A stretch of DNA of 64,000 nt from Cymodocea nodosa. Taxonomy: Eukaryota > Streptophyta > Magnoliopsida > Alismatales > Cymodoceaceae. Both the position numbers and the translations under genes were made by a program. The stretch covers positions 5,530,501-5,594,500 of the forward strand of contig JAZBRI010000003.1 of the NCBI GenBank assembly GCA_036874045.1. Reading direction: 5' to 3'. Within the stretch, counting starts at the first letter, position 1. Every line of letters starts with the position of its first letter. The notes under the pieces were generated by a model that was not told where the DNA came from, did no database searches, and saw only the letters and a program-made list of their open reading frames with translations. This document shows positions 1 to 13,640 of the stretch, piece after piece.

Positions 1-1487
1 TGTCTTATCACCTTAGGCTACCAATCCAAGCCAAGTGAGGATTGGTTGCCCTGACAAGTCTACAGGCAGTTGGATTCAATCAGGTGATTGTCTCATGTCG
101 CCTTGATTCTCTTTGATTGCCTTATCACCTGAATTGACTAGGTTACCTTATTGAAATTTGATACTTTTAATAGTTTTTTTTTAAATTTTATTTTCCTCTT
201 ATATTCTATACTTTTATTTACTATTTTAGTTCTTTAACATCATTTTCTTCCTCTTTTATTCTTCAACGCTATTTGTATATCCTCTTCTACAGCTTCTTTT
301 GGTGCTTAATTCTTGAAACTTTTCTCTAAGTCTTCCTCTTTTTGTCTTCATTTTCATTCTTTGCATTTTTCTATAGAAACACATGAGTTTATGTCTTCTT
401 GTTCTCAAGAATATTAAAATTTATCTTATTTTTATCTCTTCATATTTTCTATTCACACACATGAAAAAGAAACTATATATACAACTAAAATTCTGTTTAT
501 TTGTTAGAAAATTTTAAATATTATAAAGTATGTTGACATCAATAGTGTACTTTTTATGAAATAAAGTTTTGTAATATTTGATTACATTATCATCTAGTTA
601 AACAATTAGATCATTATTGTTACAATGTCGCACTACAAATGTATTTCTTTGTTATGATTTATTTCCCTAGTTTGATCAGGCAATTTCCTAACCTTTAGCC
701 TTGATTACTTTTATCTTCTATATATTGTTTAATATGCTCTTAAACTTGTTTTTCTACTTGATTAAATAGTAACATATGAGGTCTATTTTTGTGGAACAAC
801 AAGAGAGTTAGGGGCAGGTTGCTTTTTTTTGAACATTGGATTGGATTTAAACCATACATTGGTTTACTAGTATAATGTTGATGACATTATCATATGAAAA
901 TTTGATGATGAATGATGAATATGAACTTTTGAAAGTGTTAATGGTATTTACATATTTATGATCAATTTCAATGGTATAAATGTAAATTACCCCCCCTTCC
1001 CAATTGATTCAACTGTGTTTTTTCTGGTTTAATTTAAACAGATTGGTAATGTCAAATCCATCAAGTTGTTCAATGCTTGTCTTAATATGTTAAAAGAAAA
1101 TTGCAACAATGGAATGATATGTTAATATTCCAACTGCCACATTTATTTACAAGTCAAGAAACTATAACACATCAAGCAAATAGGGTTGGCAACATGGTTG
1201 AATATCTTCATGCTACAAACTGCACCAAAATACTCTGAGCAACCAGTGAAATTTTTTGAGGTTCGGAAATGGAACGTTCCTTGCTTTTATGCATTTTATG
1301 AGGTAGTCAGTTGAAATTGGAGGTAGCAGCCATGACGAATCTATGTAATTGGAACATCTGTCATCAGGTGCACACTTACAGGCGTTGTAAAATGAAGATG
1401 CGAAACATAGATATATAATAAACAGTAAAACAAACCAATGCAACCAAATCAAGAAAATGCATTGGCCCAAACAGCATAGCGACATAC
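1..1487 (-). other. Presumed first intron of the ACBP gene
   Basis: No exon of the acyl-CoA-binding or ankyrin region is recognisable on the minus strand between the donor at 1487 and the window edge. The stretch is AT-rich and I see no RNA gene or clear mobile element in it. It is best read as intron, with the remaining exons to the left of base 1. Confidence 0.55.
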
Positions 1488-2005
1488 CATTTGGCCCGTG
1501 CCGTCATCTTGAGGGCAGAAGGCTGTGGCGCAGTGCAGGGTCCCTCTGTAGCAATCTTGTAAAGCCCGTAAAGCTCAAGCTGCACATCATTTGAAACCTT
1601 GGATCGATCAGCAGCAGTAGCGGCCACAAAGGAAGTAGCTGCACTGAACATCTCGTCCAATTCCGTACTCTCCACACCCTCCCAATCATCTTCATCGTCC
1701 TCTTCTGCCACTCGGTCCGCAGGGAGCTGGCCTCCACCACCACCATCACCACGACCACCAGAAACAACAAAATCACGCTCATCTGAAGTGGTGGCAGCTC
1801 GGTCGGACGACGGCTCGCTCTCCTCCTCTTCCTCCTCCTCCTCCCCGTCCTCCTCCTCCTCCTCATCCTGAAGAAGGTCGTCCTCCCGCACGACCTTGAG
1901 ATTATTCTCTCTGAAGTGGACTACGGTGGAAATGAGCTTCGCGACAAGATAGGAGAACATCAGTCCCAAGATAACCGTCTGCGCTAGCTCCTGCCAGTCC
2001 TCCAT
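1488..2005 (-). CDS. Class II acyl-CoA-binding protein (ACBP1/2-like), first coding exon only
   Basis: Seen: the exon encodes an N-terminal membrane segment (AQTVILGLMFSYLVAKLIS), a long acidic run of Glu/Asp, the block DDWEGVESTELDEMFSAAT and the start of an acyl-CoA-binding domain containing LELYGLYKIATEGPC and PSALKMTARAKW. Known: this order is that of Arabidopsis ACBP1/ACBP2, membrane-anchored proteins that bind acyl-CoA esters and carry C-terminal ankyrin repeats. Those later parts are not in the window. The exon ends inside the Trp codon at a GTATGT donor (1487-1482), and no matching next exon is visible down to base 1, so the gene continues to the left. The ATG at 2005 (MEDWQELAQ) aligns with the family start. 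An in-frame ATG at 2155 would add 50 residues with a second hydrophobic stretch. The family call is secure; the start is less so. Confidence 0.88.
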
Positions 2006-2202
2006 GGCGCGACCGTGTAGCCTTTTGCGCAGGTCAAAGCGGGGGACCAGGGACAGCACGATCAGGAGGAGGAACCCTACGACGACGACGACGAGTGACT
2101 CAGCATCGGAAACGGGGGAAAAGAAGGAAAGGAGGACGGATGGGGTACTCCCCACACGGAAGTGGAAACCCTAGAAAAGGGGAGAGTGATCCAGACCAGA
2201 CA

Positions 2203-2228
2203 AGAAGAAGAAGAAGAAGAAGAAGAGG
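2203..2228. repeat. (GAA)n microsatellite
   Basis: About eight GAA units lie just upstream of the ACBP coding start. On the ACBP strand this reads as a (TTC)n pyrimidine tract, a common feature of plant 5' leaders. Confidence 0.85.
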
Positions 2229-3259
2229 CGGAACGGCCAAGATGACTTATAGCTGCTTCCTTCTATCATCAATATCATCAATAGGTGGAGGTGGTGGAAA
2301 GTCAAAACTGTGGTGGAAGAGAACAAAGTCTACTTTTATTGTGTTTTTTCTCTCTGATAACTAAACTTCTTAATTTTTGCTTTAAAAAAAAAGTAATAAT
2401 CTTTTTTTTTTATGTTTAATTTAAAATAATTTTTCAACATTAGATAATTTCATTATTTTTATTGAAAAAAACTACCACAACAGACGTTGTCAACATAGGA
2501 GTTTAAATCGATCGCAATAAATGTTGATATCAATATCAAGTTTGTTACCTTCATCTTTTACCGATAACAAAATTGAACGAGAAGAAAATAATTAAAATTT
2601 TTCTTTTTAATTTATCCCAGGTTTAAATATTTTAATTCTTGTATTTAAATGATCTTTTCATTATCTATGTCATTATCATCGTAATTTGCGTAAAGATAGA
2701 TTCATTATAAACATATCATTATTTAATTTTTTTTTTTTCAGATTAAGATTTTTATCAAATCAAACATGCTTTTCATTCGTTTTTTTTATTTATTTTAAAG
2801 CATTGGAATCAGATCTTTTTCCTCTCCATGAATTAAAGAATGAGAGTACTTTTATTTTTATTTTTTACTTTTAAAAATGTGCTTTTATTTTTAAGATAAG
2901 TGGCCGAAAGCAACGTCGTAAGTGGACCGTCCTTGTATTAAATACCGTAATTAAGAATGCACGGTAAAGAAATAAAAAAAAAATGATGACAACCACAACA
3001 ATTTTTTATAATTATTAAAAATTGAACTTCGTAAAAAAAGAAAGAAATGAACTTATAATAGTGCCTCTAGATTAAAAACTTCTAATTGACTCGAACGATA
3101 AACTTTTTATTAATAAGAGAAAAGGACGCTACCACTATCACACGTGATACTGCAGATAATTTGGTAGAATCAATGATAATGAGAAGGATTGATTGAGAGG
3201 GCTCAAGAAAAGAAACTATGCACCGGACGGTATTGTCGGTCGACCGGCCACCTCCATGT

Positions 3260-3292
3260 AAAAAAAAAAAAAAAAGAGAGAGAGAGAGAGAG
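3260..3292. repeat. A-tract followed by (GA)n microsatellite
   Basis: A run of about 15 A residues passes directly into about nine GA units. Confidence 0.85.
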
Positions 3293-3723
3293 GGAAAGAG
3301 TGGGGGAAGCTTAAGAGTTTGTCATCATTTTTGAGAGTTAGGAGGTAGCCAAGTTCTCTAAGTTTGAATGTGATGGGAGTCAAATGAAAATTGAACGAAA
3401 CTCAAGAAAGGAGTATGTAATTGCAAGTAAATCAGCTTTTACACTTGAGAAATCATTCAAATTTAATTCCTTTACTTTCAGTCGTGTATAAACGTGTAAA
3501 AACTTAAAATAATTTTTTGTCTTTTTTATATGAAAGCACAGGTTGGCAACTTTCTATTTTTCATATGTTACAAAGTCAGAAAGTTGCGTCAAAAGAAAAT
3601 TAAATTACATTATTAAATAAACAAATAAATAATGAATGATACCATCGTCATCAATAATTTCAAGGAGATGGGCAAGGTTGTCGAAGCTGGTTCTTCTCTT
3701 CCATGAGGCGTGTAAGTAGTCCA

Positions 3724-6700
3724 TTAAAGCAATTGCCAATCATCCTCATGCTGGTGAATGCCAAGGTCGTCCATATCTCCGACATGGAAGTCCTCACCCC
3801 CAGTGTTGTGGTTCTGGTTTGGGGTTTGAGGAGACTGTGCAACGGTAAAAAGAGGTGCACCATTAGAAATCTCGGCGAGCAACGTAGCACGTGCGCAGAA
3901 ATCGTCGAAGTCATCTATACCCAGAGATCAAAAAATTATTAAGACGAGGCAAAAAGCACAAGGAATGAGAGTTAGATCACTGACCTTTATCACGGCAGTA
4001 AAACCCCATAGCCAGAGATGGATCAATCTGTTCCAGTGGCATATGGTGCACGGTGCTGGAGTGGATGATGAGCGGAAAGAGAAGAACAAGAAAAAAAAAA
4101 TGGTTAGCATTTACCTTGTTAAGATGGAAGCTAAAGCCAACCAAGGGCATTTACCTAGTAACCCAACGAGTACCTGCAGTGGTAAGAGGATGTGTCGGCC
4201 TCTAAATCGTCTTTCGATATGGTGACAACCTGATTTTACACACAATAAAAGAAATACTGGATGATATTTCTGTATATGTTGCTAAATATACAACCATGCA
4301 ATGCACATTTTAATTTACTTTCACATGCAGAACCTAGTACATAGAGAAAATGCCTATTAGAATTCAGATAACCCCAAAAAAAAAAAATTTAACCAAACGC
4401 AGCCATAGCTTTAGAGCAGCCCAAGCCATTTTGATCGTGGCAAAAACGTGCCAAGCGACGTGTAAGGAACAAAGGAAAAAAGTCAAGAGGAGACGAAAAC
4501 AAGCATTGAGAACACATCAAATAATTGAGTCGGCAGCTCAAGATAGTATATTGATCATTTGTTCTAGTCCATCAAAGGATCTTTTCATGCCAAATTGTTT
4601 TTACTAAACCAGCAAAAAGAATCACATTTAGCTCACTCTACCAACAATTTAGGAAATAATGACTATAGACTGACAATTACATGAGATTCTTACCTCAGTA
4701 TCAAGGTGATGTTATTAAGAAAGTAAAAGAAGAAATGATTACCAACGTTTACCAAGTAGGGAATGGCTCTCCAACACAGAAATAACTAATAAATTTAAAT
4801 ATGAATAGTACCGGTTGGAGTTCATGGGGATCCAGGTAAAGAGCCTTGTCGTCCTGTACACCCACAATATAAGTTGATGCACCTGGTTTCCCACCCAAGA
4901 TTCCAAGGCTTTGAGGGAAAGTGAATGTTGTCCAAAGCAATGGAATATATCTGACAGTTAAAAATTTTAATAAGTATTTTGGGCCACTCACCACCACAAT
5001 CAGGGTATGCTGTATGAACAACATGCATGAGTGACTGGGCTTACAAATTACATGCTGGTAAAAGTAAGATAAGAGACAAGTACTCAGCTTAGGATAAATA
5101 AAATTTTAATTTCTCAAACTTTTCTATGTATAAAAAGTGAACAATAAATAAAATGCTTAATACAGTTGTAAGATGAGATATGAAAAAATGGAGTCATTTC
5201 ATCACGTTAGGAGAAATAATGTCTACGTTCAAACAAAGTGAATTGGGTAATAGATAGAAATGTGGTGTTATTGGGTTTTCCTTGAGGTTTTACAAACTAC
5301 TCTCTTTAGGTATAATGATCATGATTTAACAATTTGTTCAGTAGTCTCTTAAGTATTCAGGATTATAATCAATATAACTGACATTTCTATCTGAAGACAG
5401 CAGATAATGATGGCAATGAGGACTTTGGATCCTGAGAGAACTAGAAGAAAACCATGCTCCATGCAGAGTTCATGTAACTTTCAGGACACTAAACATATGG
5501 CCAGTTGCTGTTGATGCAGTTGGCTGCTCCTCACCTAAATCCCAGGCTCTCTATCATCCACCTTTCAGAAAAAAGGACAATGAATATAGGATGACTAAAA
5601 GTAGATGACTCCCTGGTCTTGTTCTTTGAACAGATTCTCCACCATTGTGAAATCAAACAGATACAACAAACATGGGCTTTTGAATGCAGATTAGAATGAT
5701 GGGATGTATCAACCAACCGTGTTTTTGATCTTATGTCTATCTATACTCATTACAGAAAAATGATGAATAAATACACACCATACCATTAATTCAGCTCCAG
5801 AAGTTACATACAAGATGGATGGATGAAAGAAAATAATCCTTAATAATAAATTTAGAAGTGTTCATCACTTTTTTTCTTTTTGAGTGGCCTTTGTTGATCA
5901 CTTATTATTTCAATAGAAATCTAAGGATGGACAATCTATTTATTATCAAAGTTATCCAACTCATATATCCCTAGGAGTTCGATATGGTGCATGGAGGGCT
6001 AGAAACAAAAGGCAATACCACCATATTGTCATGTGTTTCTACATGTATAAGATGAGGAACCTCATCCTCATCCATCTTCATCTAAAATGAAAAGGCTTGA
6101 CCATGGTCTTAAAATAAAAAATATTTGCTGGATCATATGCCTTTATCATTTCATCACTTCCCTATGCATTTTTTAACTTAAGTTGCATCTGCAAAAGCAC
6201 ATACGTTTTATTCTTTATAAAAAAATGATACACAGCATTAACAATTCAACATATTCTTTTAATTCCATTTACTACAGTTTGATTCACAAAGCCCTATGCG
6301 TTAGCTCTAACAAGAAAGTTTATACTACTTGTTATATCTCTAACTAAATGAAAATTGTTGGTGATTTTTCCTGAAAGATACAAATTATCAAAAACATGTT
6401 CCAATAAACAAAAAACTTATTGAGCAGTGGTTTTTATCCTTGAGTGTCACGTATTCATCTTTAAGGATTTAGGCTACCAAATCCAAAACAAGAAAAGTTA
6501 GTATAACTTGCGAAACTTTATAAAGAAAAAGTTCACAAAAAGTGCAAGGATATCTAAGTTTTTGCATAACAAAGAAAAAACTGCTGGGAACTTCTACCTG
6601 GGATTGACTTTCTGAAGGCCAAGAACCAAAGGAACCAATAGAATAATCGGTGCCCAATTGGATTCTATTTCTTGAAACTCGGAACAAAGCCTTGAAGCAA

Positions 6701-7904
6701 CATCAATGTGGACAACTGGTGCTCCACCTCTTTCTCCATTTCCATCACCAGAAACAACATAGACAACCATTGGCAAGGATAATTTTTGTTTGTCAGGATC
6801 ATCACTATCCCTAAAGCTACAATTAAGAACTTCCCATGTACGACAAATGGCATATGGTCCAACCCAAGAACCAGCAGCAAGGCCATAAGCCTTCCCTGCC
6901 AGAAGGATATTGTGAACTGAGAAAGCAGAGTTCATGGAATCACCAAAAAGCTGAATGAGCTGAATGTATTTGAGATCGTAAGGCTGCACAAACAGCAAGG
7001 AACATCATGTCAGGTGATACAGAAAATTTCATAAGACCTATTGTAAATTATTAGTAAAAAATATAAACACTAATTTTGCAGGTCTACAGTCTGTATCTCA
7101 CGCCAAACTTACCTTCTGCAAGGTCCTTCTCCATGATCTCCCCATATGGTGACAAAGCAGTGCCTGAATAAAATAATATGTTGATTAACATTATAGAAGT
7201 GCCTTTGTACAATTGCAATTTCTTTCTCAAAGGTATAAGAAATCTGGAAAAAGGAAACCTGAGCAACAAGCATCTGACTGCTTCTAATCATACAACCCCA
7301 GTAAACATCACTATTAAGCTTTGCATCGCCAATGGCATCGAATCCTGAAAATTGATATTTATTAACCATGACGAAGTACTTACAATACCACTTACCAACC
7401 ACATTCAATTGATAAAATGCCAGAAATACACTTATTGTGCTGACCTTTTCGATAAGTAATCCAAATTCTTGATGAGAAGTCCTCCCGGAAGGCAACTCGT
7501 CCATTTTCAAGATCATCAGAATTTGATGGCCGTTCAGGTGATATTTTGTAGCACACACCTAGAAGCCATATCTCACTCGTTGAACTAGAAATATCATTCA
7601 TGCACCCTGGAAGTATGCGCTCCTGAAGTCTCCTCATTGAACCGCTACTCATAGCTTTTCTTAAGGATGCCATCCACCCATAGTTTCTTGATTTCACTTC
7701 TCTTTCAAAGGGAGATGAGCTCGTAGGTACGTTAAATATCGAGAATGAGTTCGCAAAGAAACTAGTCCAAGAGGAAGTTTTTTGAGATATTGTTTGAGTT
7801 GCTTTTGCCTCGGTATGACCGGCCACTATATCCTTGTCAAGAGAATCAGACGATCTTCCTGCTGTGACGTCCGAAGCAACATCCTTCTCAGGGAACTCCG
7901 TCAT
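3724..7904 (-). CDS. ATG4: Cysteine protease ATG4 (autophagy-related protein 4)
   Basis: Role (known): ATG4 trims the ATG8 C-terminus to expose glycine and later removes ATG8 from phosphatidylethanolamine during autophagy in the cytosol. Eight coding exons: 7904-7445, 7344-7259, 7163-7113, 6983-6598, 4950-4812, 4229-4174, 4055-3985, 3914-3724. All introns are GT/AG, and the phases close to 479 aa plus stop, close to rice ATG4 size. Seen: DVYWGCMIRSSQML with catalytic Cys at about 171; GLAAGSWVGPYAICR; GKPGASTYIVGVQDDKALY; the catalytic DPH motif with Asp368 and His370; and SLAMGFYCRDKDDFDDFC. The C-terminus ends DDWQLL, an acidic W-x-x-L motif of the ATG8-interacting type. The start is ATG 7904; the codon before it is GTG and lies next to an acceptor AG. 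A separate 5' UTR exon ends at 8232. Very secure. Confidence 0.96.
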
Positions 7905-7908
7905 CACC

Positions 7909-8430
7909 TAATTGCGCATTCTGCCAATCCGAGAAAGCCATTCATACACAAGTAAGATATCGATTCAACAAGACACGCACCCTGATCAAAACCTCATCCT
8001 CTTGCAACCAGTAGTTCTCTCAAGCAAAAAAAAAAAAGGTAAAAAAATAATCCTTGAAACACCATGTGAAAAAACAAACAAACAAACAAACAATAGGACT
8101 CCAACCAAAAATCCTCAAAAAACTTCAAAGCTAAACGGCACATCAAATTGCGGCGAAGTAGAGCATGGATGAAGCAACAAAGTGGAGGACGAGAAACCAC
8201 AACGCAACGAGAACAAGAAACGTGCACTTACCTCCGCCGTCTGTTAACCGGATCGTCCCGCGCCGTTCCGGTGCCAAGGACGGAAGAGATCGAGCAATCG
8301 GAACGATTAGGCTTAGCAGAAGATGATGATAATGACGACGACGACGAGGGGTGGCACTTCGAAGTTGCTCCAATTCGATTGCGTTTCGTGTGGGAGATGA
8401 GTAGTTTGGGGCGATCGGAAGAAACAGAAG
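7909..8430 (-). other. ATG4 5' UTR intron and leader exon
   Basis: On the minus strand a GTAAGT donor (8231-8226) follows a GC-rich leader, and the coding exon begins just after an AG at 7909-7908. This gives a 5' UTR intron of about 320 bp. The leader exon probably runs from 8232 to near 8420; its exact start cannot be set. The ORFs seen here on both strands are short and match no family. Confidence 0.7.
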
Positions 8431-8501
8431 AGGCCAAGCAATAAATACAAAAAATAAAATATTTTAGTTGCGCACAAGAATTTGTCAACTTAAAGATCAT
8501 A

Positions 8502-8510
8502 TTAGGGTTT
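8502..8510 (-). promoter_or_regulatory. Telobox AAACCCTAA upstream of ATG4
   Basis: The exact plant telobox lies in ATG4 orientation, roughly 80-90 bp upstream of the likely leader exon. Teloboxes are known from promoters of growth- and translation-related plant genes. The role here is inferred. Confidence 0.45.
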
Positions 8511-11500
8511 AGATTTAGAAAGCAAAAACCTCCTCTAAATTTAAAATAAAAATTTTAACTTGATTTTACATTTAAGATAAATTACTTATTAAGGAAACTT
8601 CAATGAAAAAGAGATGGTAGGCCAACTACCTTTGTGTAATTTTTGTCTTGAAAATAACAAATATATTTTTGTTGATTTTTTTATTTTTTTGGTCCATTTG
8701 AAAGTTTCTTCTTAAAGATAAAAATCTATACATTCTCGTAAAGTTTTTCTCTCAATTCTTTTTAATAATAATTTTCTTTTCTTCTTTAAGTTCACACAAT
8801 TTTCTGATAATATTCTTTCCTCTTTGTGTGTGCCATGCAACTTATAAATTAATCAAGATTATAATTTTTTTTTTTAGTAAAATAAGAAATCCAACCATAA
8901 GCGCGAACTTGAAGATTTGAATTCACGTTAATAACATAACGAAAATTCTTTGTTGACGCTAAAGTATATTTTCGCATGTAAAACCAATGTTTCGTTTGAA
9001 TGACCTTATAAGAATATTTTCTCAATGTTCTTTTAATGCTATCAATTTTTGCTGCTCTAGGCAAGAGATTCTAATTGGTGGTGTTAGAATAAATATATTT
9101 CAATAAGTACAATTTATTTAGGATGTGTGTCACGTAAATACTTTCACAGATCTAAAATTAATTTTCTATGTCTGTGAACCATGGCATTTATTGTAATCAT
9201 GGCTAGCACAAATCAAAGATATCAATCAGAAGCAACACCTGTGATTATAATGTACTTCCGTATAAAGGCGTGACGTAGAAGATCATCTACTCTTTCATAT
9301 GAAATTACCAATTTACCCTCCAAAATAATCATGCAAAATACATTGAAGGAAGGGTGATTTGAAGGTTACAAGATTACCGATCTACATTTAAAAATCTGTT
9401 CAAATTTTTAAAAAATTTATTGAAATTATATTTCTTTAGGAAAATTCTTTTTAATTAAAAGTGGTTATATTAAATAAATTTATCTTAATTAATTATAATA
9501 TATATATATATATTTATTTATATTAATTTTAATTTTAAAATTACTAATAAATACTTCAAGATTAATTACTACTACTAATTACTTGTTATCTATACTAATA
9601 ATATATTAATTTACACTTAAATAAAAAATTCACCCCAAAGGTGATTTTGGAAATGAAAAAAATTTTAGTCTTACTAACAAACGTCAATGCTAAATTCCTA
9701 CTCTTTTCTATTGTAGCTATTCTTGTAAATCACAATTATAATTCTACTCTCAAAAATTGTTATCCAAATACAACCTATATCATGTTCTATGTTCTTTTTC
9801 CTTGTTTATTTTTATGTGTTCCCTATTTTGGGCTTGTATGGAAATACTTTGTGAATTTATTTCACCACATTACCAAAGAATTATACCTGAGATGACGTTT
9901 CTATTAATCTTGATTAATAGTAAATATTTCGTTGATATAATCATAAGATAAATATTTATAACAAATTATTTACAATCTTACCTTTTCTGTAACTTTAATT
10001 TGACGCGGTGATAATTATTACTATCAAAAATTGCTGCTTATGTCATTTTAAGAAATATTTTTCGTTGTTTTTTCATGAAAATCTCTAGGTGTGTATGGTA
10101 CAGATACTTTTGTACGTAAAAGAGGTTTAATGATGAAAAATATCAATAATAGAAATTTTTTCGGATGATGATATTAAGAAATATGTTTTAGATTTTTTTT
10201 TTTACAGAGAAAAGTTATAACATCTCCATAATATATGATTATTAATAATAAAATTGTAAATTTAGCTAGGTAGAAAATATATTTGCATTTAGTTTTATCT
10301 TATACATTTAATATTTCATTTTAAATGTTAAACATGATTGTTAGTTAATAATAATGTTAGAATTGAATAATAATCGTGTCAATATGAATGTATGTTTGTT
10401 GAATACATATTCGTATAATTTTATGGTATAGGATGTCATTGGATTTTAATTTCAATCATTCATGTAAACATATGTATAATTGAAGTGCAACTGTAAATAA
10501 ATAAATTAATTAGCAATACAGAAAAACAAAGTAAAAAAAAAAAAACTAATATCAGAATTAAGAGCTGAATTACTTCACTAAGATTAACGGTTATTTTATA
10601 ATTTCAACTTAAATCTTGGACCGTCGATCTTTCATCTGGTGGCAGTGAATAGCTTAAAGAACACTTCGTATCTTATGCTTTCATCAATGTTCAATCCCCA
10701 TGACGTTATACTCTTGTCAGATTAAGAAAAGAATAATTACCATATTAGTACCTTAAATTAGATATTATTTAATTACCTTAAACTTCAAGATAAATCACTT
10801 TAGTATCCCATTTTTTATTTTGTAATACTTAAGTTCTTTTCATACATACAAGTTACATGTGTTATTCATTTAATCACAGGTAACGTAAATCCAAATCATA
10901 AATAACATAATTTATAGTTAAATATTACAAAATGAAAAATGAGATATTAAAATGATTTATTTTAAAATTCAAGATGGTCAAATAATAATCTAGTAAAATT
11001 TAAAGTACTGATATGACAATTTCTCAAAAACAAAGGCAAAACCAAGCATTAAGAAAGAAAAAAAACCTCCAATACAAATTTGGCAAGCATGGTAAAAAGT
11101 TGAAAGTCAGAATATAAAAAAATTGCATGCTCTAAATGATCCATGGCTTCCCTACACGATTCACCCAGGGTTCAAATGCTCGACCTTTGAAACTTATGAC
11201 ATCAAGGCACAAATAGAAATGCCAACCAAATGATTTCAGTGTCATCAAGAATCACCTGGCCATCTTATGAGACACTTCGCAACAGGCATCTTTACTCAAA
11301 CGAACAAATAATGCCCATTTCAACTTGTGATAGCAACCCTGCATGAAAAACAGATTCCTGGCATCAAAGAGCAGTGGTCTAAAATTAGTTACTTGGGTAA
11401 GTATGATATCTTCAGTCTGGACACCACAAGTGATCAAAACAGAAGAATATATTATTCAGCTGAAGTGACGAGCCTATCAAGCCAAAATATGAGGTAGGCA

Positions 11501-12689
11501 TATGATGTAATTGATCATGATGGGAGGTGCGGCTGCAAATCATATATTCCATTTCCATGAACAGTTTACAGATAGATTTCTTGCTGAAAAATTAGTGTGT
11601 GGAAAATATTATCAATATGACCTTCTATGGAACTTAAAACAATCTTTTCCCTTTTAGAATGCTATTTAGAAAGAAATGGCTTATTTGAACATTTTTCCAC
11701 CACAACAATCCTCTGATGATATACTTCTCATCCTCCAATGGCCATTCTTTGGATCCAACTGTCTAGTCATGTCAGGCATCAAAATACTAACATTTTCTCC
11801 AATTTAGTATTTTGTTTTCTTAATTTTCCACTGATTTTTTCTCTTTTTTGAATCTTTAAGACTTCAACTCATCAAAAACAGAAGAAGAGGCAAAGTCAGA
11901 GCATAGAGATGAAGCACATGACAACTAATGAATCTAATGAAGATGAAGTTGTGAAGATTTCAGATGATAAGGAGGATGAAGAGGAGATTGATAATGCTTT
12001 ATTTTAACATCTAGCTATTTATCTAGGCTCTACTTTCTTGTAGTATGTAGATTAATACATTGGTACCTTTAGTTTTTGTGAACTTATGTTTAAAATTTAA
12101 TGTTCTTATGTTAGTGACTTAGTTTTGGTTAACGAAAGCAAAACAGGAATTAGTTTTAAATCAGAATTATCGAGAGATATGGATTCCAAAGCATTTAGAT
12201 TGAATATATAAAGTGTAAGTTCAATGAAAATAAGAATAATGATGAAGATATATGATTAGATAACTATAAAAGTAAGGCTTTTAAATACTTCATTATATAC
12301 CTCATTATATACCCTAAATGCCTTGGGAAATCGATTTGATTCACCTACTATAGCCAAAATTTTAAAATTCTGAAGACTTTTAGCCCCCATTTTGAATAAT
12401 GCATTTGTGAAGCAGCAATAATAAGATAGTTAAGAACCTAAAAACTTCAGATTTTCTACAACGAAGAATTATCTTATTTTATTAGAGGTGTATTAATGAT
12501 ATTATAAGTGCAATGTCTAATTAATCTAATACTCTAAGATACTGTCCTGGTTAGATAATATATGTGTTTTGGTAATAATCATAAAGAAAATCTGAACCAT
12601 TTATTTAATACGTCCTTTACTGTAACCATCTGATTTGCTCTAAACATTTCTCCTTTTTTCAGAGTTGATTCTAATCACTCTTTTTTGGA

Positions 12690-13010
12690 TGCCATCTCTA
12701 CCTTATATTCAGACAATTCTTTAGATGATAACACGGTTTTTGTTCAGAAGCTTTTGCTAGGAGCTTGACTTATTTCAAAACATAGAAATGATGTGATTTT
12801 TAATAATGCAAGACCTAATGCCTTGAGGTTATAAAGAAGTATAGGCAACATTTGACCAATATAAAAATTTGACAAAAAATGAAGGAAGATGGGTCTATGA
12901 ACTGGGTACCTCCCCAACTTGGTAAAATTAAAATTAATGTTGATGCTAGCCTAGATGATAGAATGTCTTATATTTCAGCAATTGCACAAATGCACGAGGT
13001 AGAAAAACTC
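12690..13010 (+). mobile_element. L1-type LINE relic (RNase H-like region)
   Basis: Plus-strand translations read HRNDVIFNNARPNALR and, in another frame, NWVPPQLGKIKINVDASLDD. These match the linker and N-terminal part of the RNase H domain found at the end of plant L1 elements (W-x-x-RN-x-x-F and W-x-PP-x-G-x-x-K-x-N-x-D-x-S). Frames are broken and the rest of the element is not seen. Confidence 0.55.
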
Positions 13011-13439
13011 ATGTCATGTGTTGGAATGTTTATTACTGATTTTTTTTTTTTTGAAAAAAGACTAAAGCTATCCTTTTAAGAATGATATTTCTAACAGATT
13101 GGTGAACTAACAGTCGCATAATTGAAAATGATGCATTGATCTCAATACAACAGATAACAGACTACTTGAGAAAATGTCACTAAAACCTATGGCATTTCTT
13201 AGAAGAAGCAAAATATAAGTTCTCGTCCCAATTTCACTTTAGACTTTTTATGTAACCCTAGAATAAAATGAAAGCAAACTTATGGCACAAGAGAACTTTA
13301 AGGGGAAGATTAGAAAGATCAGGTTATGACAATTTATCTTAATGTTTTTTTTTTTTTTTTTAAGTTACTAGCACTTTGCAGGTACAGACTACGACCTTAA
13401 GCGCCAAAAAAAAAAGAAAAAGACATGAGGCGCATGTCC

Positions 13440-13640
13440 TGGGGTGCACATATGTAGCTCTGCCTGTGACAAGGTTGTTCAGTATTCCTTCTCATATTCT
13501 TCAAGAGAATTGGCAAGAGAAGGTAGGTCATCAATAAGTATTCTCTGTTTTCTTGCGAAGAGGAACAAGGCTTCTCTTCAGCAACTTGTGAACTCCACAA
13601 GTTTCGTGTACTCCTCAATCTTATCCAAGCTTAGCTCTCA
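13440..13640 (-). pseudogene. Unrecognised coding-like fragment with stops
   Basis: The minus strand reads as a plausible acidic helical protein (LDKIEEYTKLVEFTS, then RILIDDLPSLANSLEEYEKEY) interrupted by two in-frame stops. I do not recognise the family. It could be a decayed exon or chance. Confidence 0.2.

Larger units (their letters stand above)
2156..3723. other. Intergenic: ACBP upstream region and ATG4 downstream region
   Basis: The gap lies between the 5' end of the ACBP gene and the stop codon of ATG4; both genes are on the minus strand. It holds a telobox-like AAACCCTAG (2166-2174), a (GAA)n tract (2203-2228) and an A-run followed by (GA)n (about 3260-3292). The rest is AT-rich with no supportable gene. 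Confidence 0.5.

Noticed and set aside
1504..1871. Arg-rich and Ser-rich ORFs overlapping the ACBP exon on both strands
   Set aside because: They are other-frame readings of the Glu-rich GAG/GAA coding tract of ACBP, with no family similarity.
11160..11200. A tRNA-like phrase GGTTCAAATGC
   Set aside because: No acceptor stem, anticodon arm or D-arm could be paired around it. No convincing tRNA was found anywhere in the window.
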